Source: Planctomycetota bacterium (lineage in GTDB: Bacteria; Planctomycetota; Phycisphaerae; Sedimentisphaerales; Anaerobacaceae). From it: 40,318 nt of DNA. The notes under the pieces were generated by a model that was not told where the DNA came from, did no database searches, and saw only the letters and a program-made list of their open reading frames with translations. This document shows, one piece after another, positions 31,080-39,307 of the stretch. Both the position numbers and the translations under genes were made by a program. The first letter of the stretch is position 1; each line of letters begins with the position of its first letter. Location of the stretch: contig VRUL01000043.1 in assembly GCA_019456145.1 (NCBI GenBank), positions 1 through 40,318 of the forward strand, given 5' to 3'.

Positions 31080-31907
31080 ATGCGTAGAAGAAAAGGATTC
31101 ACATTAGTTGAGCTTTTAGTCGTGATTGGCATTATCGCGCTGCTGATGGCGATGTTGCTGCCCGCGCTGGAGATGGCAAGGAGGCAGGCAAGGACGGTTC
31201 TCTGTCAATATAATCTGCGTAATTGGGCTTTGGTCTGGACATTGTATTGTGAAAAAAATGAAGGCTTTTTCCCCAGATCGAGCCTACCGATGAATGTAGG
31301 ACATTGGAACTATCGGGACCTCAGGAGCGAATACCCAAAAAGCAAGGAAGGAACAGAGTATTGTCCCGAGGCAACGGAACTGATTGATCCGACTGGCCGC
31401 TGGCGGGGGCATATACATGGCGGCACATTTATGGCCCATGCCTGGAACAATTCCAGACTTACCAACGATGGGCCGAATTGGGACTACTGGGGCAGCTACG
31501 GAATAAACGGATGGGTTTATGTGCCCTTGAGTTCTGGAATGTTCACCCCCGATGAAGTGCTTGACAAATTCTGGCAAGAGCCGACTGTCAAAGAGGCAGC
31601 TTACGTACCTTTGTATATGGACAGTTGCTGGGCGCACGGCTGGGTAGAGGATACCGACACTCCTCTCGGCTATGATAGCGGCCCTCACCGGACTGCGGGG
31701 CCCTGGATAAATACCTTTAACATCGACCGGCATAATGGATACATCAATATCTTATTTCTGGATTCGTCAGTTAGAAAAATTGGCCAAAAACAGTTGTGGA
31801 CATTGAAATGGCACCGCAACTTCAACACGTCAAATCCCTGGACCAAGGCAGGCGGCGTCAAATCCTCTGACTGGCCCGAATGGATGAAAAAATGTAAAGA
31901 TTACTGA
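31080..31907 (+). CDS. Type II pseudopilin-like protein with H-X9-DG-like C-terminus (copy 1)
   Basis: This is a 275-residue protein. AAGGGAG lies before the ATG. The N-terminus MRRRKGFTLVELLVVIGII is a class III (prepilin) signal, cut by the prepilin peptidase after Gly6, leaving Phe1 and Glu5, and the following hydrophobic helix (about 20 residues) anchors the pilin. The large C-terminal domain is Trp/Tyr-rich. Its end NIDRHNGYINILFLDSSVR resembles the RHNGG...DG closing motif of planctomycetal pseudopilin-like proteins, but with DS for DG. Such proteins are abundant in Planctomycetota, and few have known roles. Copy 2 follows 28 bases later. Confidence 0.85.
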   Translation: MRRRKGFTLVELLVVIGIIALLMAMLLPALEMARRQARTVLCQYNLRNWALVWTLYCEKNEGFFPRSSLPMNVGHWNYRDLRSEYPKSKEGTEYCPEATELIDPTGRWRGHIHGGTFMAHAWNNSRLTNDGPNWDYWGSYGINGWVYVPLSSGMFTPDEVLDKFWQEPTVKEAAYVPLYMDSCWAHGWVEDTDTPLGYDSGPHRTAGPWINTFNIDRHNGYINILFLDSSVRKIGQKQLWTLKWHRNFNTSNPWTKAGGVKSSDWPEWMKKCKDY

Positions 31908-31935
31908 AAAACATTTCGCAGGAGTGGTTAAGGTA

Positions 31936-32721
31936 ATGCGCAAAAGAAATGGATTTACGTTAATAGACCTTTTGGTGGTGATGGGCGTTCTTGTGCTGCT
32001 GACGGCGATGTTGCTGCCCGTGCTGGGGCGTGCAAGGAGCCAGGCAAAGGTAAGTGAATGTCAATCCAACCTGCGTCAATGGGGCCTTATTTTACAGATG
32101 TATGCCGATGACAACAAAGGGCGTCTCCCCAACGGACATATTGTAGGCAACGCGTGTTGGTGGAGCTTCAGTTGGATAGATGATTACCCAGCCTCAGGTG
32201 CTCAGGACATACTTTGCTGCCCTGTAGCGAACGATCCAATGGATCAAACCACAGCATTTAATCCTTGGATGTCTTCATTACCTCCTCATCATGTTGGAAG
32301 CTATGGTATCAATGTATGGCATATTGCCTGGGACAATTGTGCACCGAGTATTGTTCCTTCATTACTTGGTCATCCCATAAATCAGTGGGAAAACATCTAT
32401 CATGAAGGCGCTAATAATATCCCGGTGCTGTTGGATTGCATTTTACCGGTTGCTGGTCCGGTCCATCATATAAAACCCCCTCCATATGAGAATGTGCCAA
32501 TATCCGGTTCGGATGGGGTGCTCGATCCTTTTTGTATTAATCGGCATGATGGAGGGATAAACAGCCTTTTTCTGGATTGGTCTGTCAGAAAGGTTGGCTT
32601 GAAGGAGTTGTGGACATTGAAGTGGCACAAAGAGTTTAACACAGCAAATAAGTGGACCAGCGCCGGCGGAGTCCAGCCATCAGACTGGCCAGATTGGATG
32701 AGACAATTCAAAGACTACTAA
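31936..32721 (+). CDS. Type II pseudopilin-like protein (copy 2), Glu5 replaced by Asp
   Basis: This is a 261-residue protein. The ATG at 31936 matches the start of copy 1; a GTG at 31924 is also in frame. The prepilin signal MRKRNGFTLIDLLVV has Asp at mature position 5, where nearly all pilins have Glu, a residue important for assembly. The helix and the C-terminal part align well with copy 1: ELWTLKWHKEFNT versus QLWTLKWHRNFNT, then W-T-x-A-G-G-V and SDWP-[ED]-WM with KDY at both ends. This indicates tandem duplication with clear divergence. The closing motif has DW in place of DG. The left direct repeat begins in its last codons. Confidence 0.83.
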   Translation: MRKRNGFTLIDLLVVMGVLVLLTAMLLPVLGRARSQAKVSECQSNLRQWGLILQMYADDNKGRLPNGHIVGNACWWSFSWIDDYPASGAQDILCCPVANDPMDQTTAFNPWMSSLPPHHVGSYGINVWHIAWDNCAPSIVPSLLGHPINQWENIYHEGANNIPVLLDCILPVAGPVHHIKPPPYENVPISGSDGVLDPFCINRHDGGINSLFLDWSVRKVGLKELWTLKWHKEFNTANKWTSAGGVQPSDWPDWMRQFKDY

Positions 32722-32768
32722 AGACACCTCATAAAACAGTATCCAGTATCGAGTATTCTCTATTTTTC

Positions 32769-32797
32769 TTGACCCACTGCATTGTTTCTAATATTAT
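32769..32797 (+). promoter_or_regulatory. Promoter in left repeat, likely serving the helicase
   Basis: TTGACC (32769-32774) and TATTAT (32792-32797) are 17 bases apart, identical in both boxes and spacing to the promoter before the aminotransferase. A transcript from here would have a leader of almost 400 bases before the helicase ATG. Confidence 0.6.
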
Positions 32798-32837
32798 TGT
32801 CGCTTACAGTTAAAAATTATAATAAGGAGTCATAGGA

Positions 32838-32873
32838 ATGTAGACCAGCAAACGCGCACAGGCCGTTCCGCGG
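32838..32873 (+). pseudogene. Broken 5' end of an aminotransferase gene
   Basis: After AAGGAG, ATG at 32838 is followed at once by TAG (32841-32843). The next codons read TSKRAQAVP, the same as residues 3-11 of the intact aminotransferase at 34650, where codon 2 is AAG (Lys). The similarity ends soon after. The result is a start-stop pair with a good ribosome site. Confidence 0.75.
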
Positions 32874-33193
32874 ATACTCTTTCGAAAAATCCTTGACCGG
32901 ATCCGGCTGTTGAGTTTTTTGCGACATTAGGTGCTGAATCTACCCGAAAGTGGTTAATAATGAGATAGGATGTAGGTATTGTCGGGCTTGAATTGTAAGG
33001 GAGTGCTTCAAAAAGAGTCTCAAAGCGTACTGTAGCACCGTTTATGAAGTTAAATGGGAAATCCCGGTTTTGGGTAGGGATAACATTTCGCGGGTCCGGA
33101 CAACTCCTCGACAATCGATCCTCGGTGTTCTTTCCGATCAGTCTGTATGTTTGTATTTTCACGAGTTTCTCTTCTTAGGATTAGGATTATTCA
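32874..33193 (+). other. Leader region of the helicase, no plus-strand gene seen
   Basis: These 320 bases between the broken aminotransferase start and the helicase contain no convincing plus-strand gene. A minus-strand frame of 110 codons (33162 to 32830, GTG start) stays open across it and the left repeat, but lacks a clear ribosome site, so I leave it uncalled. TTAGGATTAGGATT lies just before the helicase ATG. Confidence 0.4.
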
Positions 33194-34453
33194 ATGCCAT
33201 TTAAGAAATTTGGTCTTTCAGACCCGCTGGTTCAGGGGATACTGGCGACAGGTTACACGGCCCCCACGGAAATACAGTCACAGGCAATACCGGCGGCACT
33301 TAGGGGCAGCGATATCATCGGCTGCGCCCAGACTGGCACAGGCAAGACGGCGGCGTTTGTGCTGCCGATACTGGATCGTCTCAGCCACGAGCGGGCTGGG
33401 CGCAAGCGGGCCATCAGGTCATTGATCCTCACTCCCACGCGCGAACTTGCCGTGCAGATCGAAAGATCGATACTTGGCTACGGGCGGTTCACAAACCTCA
33501 AGGCCCTGGCGGTTTACGGCGGCGTCAGCATCAACAACCAGATCACAGCGCTGCGCCGCGGCGTCGATATCGTGGTTGCCACGCCAGGACGCCTGATCGA
33601 CCATATCCAACGCAACACAATCGAACTAAGCGGCGTCGAGGTGCTCGTGCTGGATGAGGCCGACCGGATGCTTGATATGGGTTTCGTCAACGACGTGCGG
33701 AGGATCGTGGGCAGGCTTCCGAAGAAACGCCAGACCATGTTGTTTTCGGCAACGATATCACGGGAGGTTAAGTCCCTGGCAGCCGACATGCTTAAATCGC
33801 CGAAGGTGATACAGATAGGCCGGCCCCGCAACCCGATCGACACGATCACGCAGCATATCTATGCGGTCGAGAAGGCGCTGAAGATGGACCTCCTGCTGCA
33901 CATGATTGAGAACTGGCGGATGTTCAGCGTGCTGGTGTTCTCGCGGACCAAATACGGGGCGGACAAGATCAGCCGACGGCTTAAACGCGCTGGCGTCGTC
34001 GCGGTCTCGATACATTCGGGCCGTACACAGAACCAGCGGCAGCGGGCCCTCGACGGCTTTCGTAGCGGCAAATATCAGGTCATGGTCGCCACCGATGTCG
34101 CCGCACGCGGAATCGACGTCGAAGGAATATCACACGTCATCAATTACGATGTGCCCACTCACGCCGAGGATTACGTCCATCGGATAGGCCGCACAGGCCG
34201 AGCGGAGGCCACCGGCGACGCGATTACGTTCGTTTCGAGCGAAGAGGAAAAGTACCTGCGCGAGGTCGGCAAGTTCATTGGACGCAAACTAAAGGCGCAG
34301 AAGTGCAAGGGCTTCTCATACGTCAATTCTTCGCTTCCTGAGCCGAAGACCGCCAAAAGCTCCAAACCCTCGCTACGCAAGGAACTGCCAAGAAGCAAAC
34401 GCGCTTCCGGAGCAAAAAAGTCATATCGCGGCCGCCGCAAACGATTCAAATGA
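33194..34453 (+). CDS. DEAD-box RNA helicase (RhlE-like)
   Basis: This is a 419-residue ATP-dependent RNA helicase. The motifs in order are: Q motif with Phe7 and GYTAPTEIQSQAIP, Walker A AQTGTGKT (45-52), PTRELAVQ, the GG and TPGR region, DEAD (154-157), SAT (185-187), ATDVAARGIDV and HRIGRTGRA. The tail after about residue 380 is Lys/Arg/Ser-rich (SLRKELPRSKRASGAKKSYRGRRKRFK), as in RNA-binding extensions of RhlE/CsdA-type helicases that act in ribosome assembly and mRNA decay. The gene is visibly richer in G+C than its neighbours and lies between two direct repeats, suggesting it was inserted here. Confidence 0.93.
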   Translation: MPFKKFGLSDPLVQGILATGYTAPTEIQSQAIPAALRGSDIIGCAQTGTGKTAAFVLPILDRLSHERAGRKRAIRSLILTPTRELAVQIERSILGYGRFTNLKALAVYGGVSINNQITALRRGVDIVVATPGRLIDHIQRNTIELSGVEVLVLDEADRMLDMGFVNDVRRIVGRLPKKRQTMLFSATISREVKSLAADMLKSPKVIQIGRPRNPIDTITQHIYAVEKALKMDLLLHMIENWRMFSVLVFSRTKYGADKISRRLKRAGVVAVSIHSGRTQNQRQRALDGFRSGKYQVMVATDVAARGIDVEGISHVINYDVPTHAEDYVHRIGRTGRAEATGDAITFVSSEEEKYLREVGKFIGRKLKAQKCKGFSYVNSSLPEPKTAKSSKPSLRKELPRSKRASGAKKSYRGRRKRFK

Positions 34454-34522
34454 TAAAGCCCCAACCCAGCGGGACATGATAGACGAGAGATAATGGACGA
34501 TGAACGAATTTACGGATTTAAA

Positions 34523-34688
34523 ACTACTAAAGATCCCTCACAAAAAAGTATCCAGTATCGAGTATTCCCCATTTTTCTTGACCCATTTTCTTGTTTCTAA
34601 TATTATTACCGCTTACAGTGAAAAATTATGAATTAAGGAGACAAAAGGAATGAAGACAAGCAAACGCGCACAGGCAGTACCGCCCTCG
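34523..34688 (+). repeat. Direct repeat, right copy
   Basis: This matches 32714-32873. It contains ACTACTAAAGA, GTATCCAGTATCGAGTATT, the promoter, AAGGAG and the first 13 codons of the aminotransferase. Here the start is intact (ATG AAG). The gap between the helicase stop and this copy (34454-34522) holds nothing that I recognise. Confidence 0.85.
34578..34606 (+). promoter_or_regulatory. Promoter of the aminotransferase
   Basis: TTGACC (34578-34583) and TATTAT (34601-34606) are 17 bases apart, giving a leader of about 37 bases and the ATG at 34650. The same boxes are kept in the left repeat. Confidence 0.65.
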
Positions 34689-35840
34689 GCCACGTTCGCC
34701 GTTTCTGCGCGGGCACAGGAATTGAAAGCTCAGGGTATAGATGTAATCGGTTTCGGTGCCGGGGCCCCGGATTTTGACACCCCCGACTACATCAAAGACG
34801 CAGCAGTAGATGCCCTAAAAGCAGGCAAAACAAAATACACCGCCGCTGCCGGAATAATCGAGTTGAGGACCGCCATCGCTGAAAAGTTCCTGAAGCAAAA
34901 TGGTCTCAAATACACCCCCGACCAGATCATTGTCAACATCGGCGGCAAACACTCGGTCTACGAATCAATGCAGGCGGTGCTCGACCCCGGCGATGAAGTG
35001 ATTCTGCCCACACCGTACTGGGTAACATATCCGGAAGCAATAAAGCTTGCCGATGCTGTCCCTAAGATTGTCCAGACAGACAAAAAAAATAGCTATAAAA
35101 TTACGCCGCAGCAGCTAAAAGATGCTCTCACAGAAAAATCCGCTATGCTGCTGATAAACTCGCCCAATAATCCCGGCGGCTTTACATATACCCCCGAAGA
35201 ACTAAAAGCCATCGCCCGGGTCCTTGAGGGCTCGAATGTGTACGTTCTTTCGGATGAGATTTATGAAAAACTAATCTATGGCAATACCAAATTTATAAGC
35301 TTCGCATCGATAAGCGAAGATGCTTATAACAGGACCCTCACTCTCAACGGCTTCAGCAAGGCCTTCTCTATGACTGGCTGGCGTCTCGGTTACACCGCGG
35401 GCCCCCTCAATGTTATAAAGGCAATGGGTCGGCTGCAATCCCACATGACTTCGAATCCTGTGACTTTTGCTCAGTATGCCGCTATTGCCGCACTCGGAGA
35501 GCCCGCAGAGGAAGCAATCGAAAAAATGAGGGCAGAGTTTGAAAAACGAGGCAAATATATGGTCAAACGCCTGAACGCCATAAACGGAGTCGAATGCCCT
35601 GAATCCACCGGTGCTTTTTACTGTTTTCCTGATGTTTCGAGCCATTATGGCCGAATTATTAATAGTGTAGCTATAAATAACAGCATGGACTTTGCAAAAG
35701 CTCTGCTGGAGCGGGCAAATGTCGCACTCGTGCCGGGATTACCGTTTGGCTGTGACGATAATGTCCGCTTAAGTTTTGCCTGTTCGCTCGAACAAATTAC
35801 TAAAGGATTGGACAGACTCGAAAAGTGGCTAAATCAATAA
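34650..35840 (+). CDS. Class I pyridoxal-phosphate aminotransferase (aspartate/prephenate type)
   Basis: This is a 396-residue cytoplasmic protein. AAGG lies just before the ATG. Landmarks are IDVIGFGAGAPDFDTPDYI, KYTAAAGIIELR, SPNNPGGFTY, SDEIYEKLIY and the PLP lysine in NGFSKAFSMTGWRLGY (Lys237). It fits the I-gamma aspartate aminotransferase group, which often acts on aspartate, tyrosine or prephenate. The next gene starts 16 bases before its stop. Confidence 0.92.
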   Translation: MKTSKRAQAVPPSATFAVSARAQELKAQGIDVIGFGAGAPDFDTPDYIKDAAVDALKAGKTKYTAAAGIIELRTAIAEKFLKQNGLKYTPDQIIVNIGGKHSVYESMQAVLDPGDEVILPTPYWVTYPEAIKLADAVPKIVQTDKKNSYKITPQQLKDALTEKSAMLLINSPNNPGGFTYTPEELKAIARVLEGSNVYVLSDEIYEKLIYGNTKFISFASISEDAYNRTLTLNGFSKAFSMTGWRLGYTAGPLNVIKAMGRLQSHMTSNPVTFAQYAAIAALGEPAEEAIEKMRAEFEKRGKYMVKRLNAINGVECPESTGAFYCFPDVSSHYGRIINSVAINNSMDFAKALLERANVALVPGLPFGCDDNVRLSFACSLEQITKGLDRLEKWLNQ

Positions 35841-38800
35841 ACCGAGTTAGAAATTCTAAAGATACAAGGAATATCGGTCAGAGTGCGGAAAATTCACTTG
35901 GGCTGACAACCAATATACGTCATGCTTTGTCCGGCTGGCCTATGATCTTAGGCTGGCTCGCTATGCTCATCTTCGCTTTCCACGCCAGTACTCACATGGT
36001 CGGTGCAGGCGATACATGGGTCGCGATGGCATGTGGAAGACACTTTATAAACCAGGGCGTAGATACCGTAGAACCATTCAGCGCAAACTCGCACAAGGCA
36101 GGCCCGACAGAAAAAGACATAGCAAAATGGCCTGGCTGGGCAAAACGTATTGCAAATAAATTCGACATCGAGACAGTAAAATACTGGCATCCTACAGGAT
36201 GGGTAAACCAGAACTGGCTCACGCACGTTATATTCTACTGGCTCACACACGAATCACCCATCGCAGACCCCGATGCTTTTCCACCTTCTTTCAACCAACT
36301 CGTTTACTGGAAGATTGCTCTTTACATAATTGCAGTCATTTGTGTTTATTACACAGGCAGAATACTGGGCGTTAACCCAGCTCTCTCGGCCGTCTTTGCC
36401 TGCTTTGCAATGTTCATAGGGCGGTCCTTCTTTGATGTCCGACCCGCGGGATTTTCAAACGTCCTGGTAGCTGCCTTTTTGCTCATACTCGCCCTTACAA
36501 CCTATCGAAACTTTTTATATATCTGGCTTCTCGTCCCGATCTTGGTTTTTTGGTGCAACGTACACGGCGGGTACATCTACGCATTGATGCTCACGCCGTT
36601 TGTTATACTACACATGTTGATAATATTGCCAAAAAGATGGACTATATCCTTCTACAGCATTCTAATGTGGATGGCCCTTTACTTCAGGTCTTTCACTTTT
36701 ACCAGACATCTTAACACAATGGGTGAGGAAATTTTGCGCAAAACAGACCTTTTCCCAGTTTCACCGGGTAATGATTGGCTTTTGTTTGTTTTGATTCTGA
36801 TGGCTATTGCAAGCCTTACAATAGCTGCTGTTAAAAAAGTTAAGAATGAAGCATTCTATGCTTTCCATATCGTGGCCACGTTAATCCTCTTCTTATGGAT
36901 TTTATCAAGATTCTTCCCCTCGATTCCCAAGATTTACGCCCCGCAGGCCCTGAAACCTTTCCATGATTATGTTAACAGTTCTCTGCTTTTCTTTATTATT
37001 ACTTTCTTCGGCCTCATAGGTATGGCGCTCGTGATGACATTTTGGAAGGACAAACTTGTTTCTATCAAGCCCAAAGCAATATACCACACTATCGCCGCAG
37101 GCTTTGTCGCTTTCATCGCTACGATCGTGTTCAATCCGTTTCACTTGACGAACCTGACCCACACCGTCATCATCAGCGTCAGCAAACACGCCAAAATGTG
37201 GCGAACAGTAAACGAATGGCACCCGGCTTTTGAATGGACAAATCCCGTCGGAACAAGTTTCCCGTTTTTGGTCATGTATGTTCTAATCATAGGCCTGGCT
37301 TTACTCTGGCTGTTATCTCGCTTGCTAAACCCTAAATTCCTCAAAGCTCAAAGGGATGAGTTCGAGGAACAGAAAAAGCTCTTCAAAAACCTCTCAAATA
37401 TCCTCGGCTTCGCTACTGCCGTGCTTGTTTGCTGGGCAACACTTATTAGTTTCTCGCTTCTTAACCTTTCAGCAACCGATTTTATTATATGCGCTGCATT
37501 TGTCGGTATCATCTTCCTTAGTATATACAGGAATGTACACTTCATTACTCTGGTTATTCCGCTAATTCTTCTCGCTACGGGATTCGTTGATCCTGAGTGG
37601 CTTAAGGTGTTATCGCGGTGGTTCAAGTCTCCTGAGTTGCTGAAAAACATCCCTACCGGCTATAACGGCAGATATATCTATCCTTTCATCCTCTTGCCCG
37701 CTTATGTAACGATGCATATTTTCGCCTCCTTATTCTCGAAAAATGTCATAATTAAACAAAAGAACATCATCTTTCCGGCAATAGCGGCAATTGTTAATAT
37801 TGTCTTGGTGGTGCTGTTGATTAATCCCTTTAAATTTGCAAAGCCCATCTGGCACGTGACACAATTCTTCGACCTTTCTCGACGAATGCGTCCGGTCTAT
37901 GAACGTAATGTCGAAGTAAGCTATACACATTTGTTTAGCGCGCTTTATATGCTGAGCATCCTTTCGATTATTATCTGGTTATTGTTACCTTATCTGCGAA
38001 AAGTGTTCAGCCAGGTACCGAACAAAATCGACGAAAATCCACCTGCCGATACATACCAGCTGCCTAAAATCGATTTAGCATTGATAGCTATTGCTGTGTT
38101 CACAACCTATATGGCCATTCAGTCCCGAAGGTTCATACCCATTGCTGCCGTCGCTGCCTGTCCGGTTTTGGCGATGTTCATCGGGCAGATGGTTCATACG
38201 GTCTCGGCTTCACGAAACTTCCACAGGCAAAATCGACTCATCGTCTCGCCAATGCCCCAGGCACTCCAGTTATTTTTCATCGTCATTGGCGCAGCGTTTG
38301 TTTTAATCTCAGGTATAGGCTGGGGACTTAAATTTAAGCGTGTTTATCTCGACGGATGGCCCACTGATACGAAATTAAATTCCGTTTTTATGCGAATGAC
38401 CGCCTCGGATGCAAAACCGTTTTATGCCAGCAGGTTTATTAGAGACAACAAGATTGAGGGTAAAGTTTTCAATTACTGGACAGAAGGAGGATTCATCGCT
38501 TACGGTCAGAATCCTGACCCCAACACCGGTCGAACCCCTTTGCGATTATTTATGGACGGCAGGGCACAGGCGGCTTATGAGCCCGCTGCTTACAAAATGT
38601 GGTCTGATATTATGTCTGGAGGCCCAGTCGTATACGAGACAAAGAGAAGAAACCGTACACTCAATGTTGATGACTACAAAAAAATCGGCAAGTGGATAGA
38701 TAAACGCCTGAAAGATCAAAAGGTCTGGGTCGTTTTAATGCCGACAGGCCAGTTTGAAACTCCTTTTGTAAAAGGACTCGAACAGAACACCAATTGGCCC

Positions 38801-39304
38801 GTTGTCTTCTATAATAACAAGCAAAAGCTCTTCGTTGATATATCAACACCTCAGGGAAAGAATATATTTGACGGTATATTTAATGGCAAAACACTGTACC
38901 CGGATCCCTTCTCCACGAATCTTATAAAGGCCCGGAGTTGGTTTGCATACATCCAGGCAAAGGATGCAAAAAAACAGGCCCTCGCTTTTGCCAAAGAAGC
39001 ATTCCTGTTAAGTCCGTCACAGGCTCCAATGCGTCAAGTAATGCTTGCAACAAGATATCCCGAGCTAAGAAGTGACGCTGAGGCTTTTATCAAAAATTAT
39101 TTCGACGATTTCGAAAAAAATAGAGCAAAATGGGCAAAACAGCACGGATATCACCACAGAATCGCTGCCGCTTTAAATGCATGCAGTTATTTTAGAGAAC
39201 TCGCCAAAAGGCAGAATGACACAAAGCTTATGCAATCTTATGACACAAAAATGAGCCAATACCACAGTGAGCGGCAAGTGTTGCTCAAAACAAAAAGGTG
39301 GTAA
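35825..39304 (+). CDS. Large polytopic membrane protein, GT-C-like
   Basis: This is a 1159-residue protein starting with GTG 16 bases inside the aminotransferase; no strong ribosome site is seen, so coupling is likely. It has about twenty hydrophobic helices. Between the first two lies an extracytoplasmic loop, AGDTWVAMACGRHFINQGVDTVEPFS, then WVNQNWLTHVIFYW. This is the acidic first loop seen in uncharacterised GT-C glycosyltransferase-like proteins. After the last helix (about residue 825) the protein continues as a soluble domain with EGGFIAYGQNP and LRLFMDGRAQAAYEPAAYKMW, typical of the same group, then a helical tail. It probably transfers a lipid-carried sugar outside the cytoplasm. The GT2 gene follows three bases later. 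Confidence 0.75.
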   Translation: MAKSINRVRNSKDTRNIGQSAENSLGLTTNIRHALSGWPMILGWLAMLIFAFHASTHMVGAGDTWVAMACGRHFINQGVDTVEPFSANSHKAGPTEKDIAKWPGWAKRIANKFDIETVKYWHPTGWVNQNWLTHVIFYWLTHESPIADPDAFPPSFNQLVYWKIALYIIAVICVYYTGRILGVNPALSAVFACFAMFIGRSFFDVRPAGFSNVLVAAFLLILALTTYRNFLYIWLLVPILVFWCNVHGGYIYALMLTPFVILHMLIILPKRWTISFYSILMWMALYFRSFTFTRHLNTMGEEILRKTDLFPVSPGNDWLLFVLILMAIASLTIAAVKKVKNEAFYAFHIVATLILFLWILSRFFPSIPKIYAPQALKPFHDYVNSSLLFFIITFFGLIGMALVMTFWKDKLVSIKPKAIYHTIAAGFVAFIATIVFNPFHLTNLTHTVIISVSKHAKMWRTVNEWHPAFEWTNPVGTSFPFLVMYVLIIGLALLWLLSRLLNPKFLKAQRDEFEEQKKLFKNLSNILGFATAVLVCWATLISFSLLNLSATDFIICAAFVGIIFLSIYRNVHFITLVIPLILLATGFVDPEWLKVLSRWFKSPELLKNIPTGYNGRYIYPFILLPAYVTMHIFASLFSKNVIIKQKNIIFPAIAAIVNIVLVVLLINPFKFAKPIWHVTQFFDLSRRMRPVYERNVEVSYTHLFSALYMLSILSIIIWLLLPYLRKVFSQVPNKIDENPPADTYQLPKIDLALIAIAVFTTYMAIQSRRFIPIAAVAACPVLAMFIGQMVHTVSASRNFHRQNRLIVSPMPQALQLFFIVIGAAFVLISGIGWGLKFKRVYLDGWPTDTKLNSVFMRMTASDAKPFYASRFIRDNKIEGKVFNYWTEGGFIAYGQNPDPNTGRTPLRLFMDGRAQAAYEPAAYKMWSDIMSGGPVVYETKRRNRTLNVDDYKKIGKWIDKRLKDQKVWVVLMPTGQFETPFVKGLEQNTNWPVVFYNNKQKLFVDISTPQGKNIFDGIFNGKTLYPDPFSTNLIKARSWFAYIQAKDAKKQALAFAKEAFLLSPSQAPMRQVMLATRYPELRSDAEAFIKNYFDDFEKNRAKWAKQHGYHHRIAAALNACSYFRELAKRQNDTKLMQSYDTKMSQYHSERQVLLKTKRW

Positions 39305-39307
39305 CCT

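Larger units (their letters stand above)
32714..32873 (+). repeat. Direct repeat, left copy
   Basis: About 160 bases match 34523-34688 in the same orientation, with roughly 85% identity judged by eye. The left copy runs from the last codons of pseudopilin copy 2 (ACTACTAAAGA) through a promoter and ribosome site and into a broken copy of the aminotransferase start. The matching piece lies directly upstream of, and within, the intact aminotransferase. The two copies bracket the helicase gene. Confidence 0.85.
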
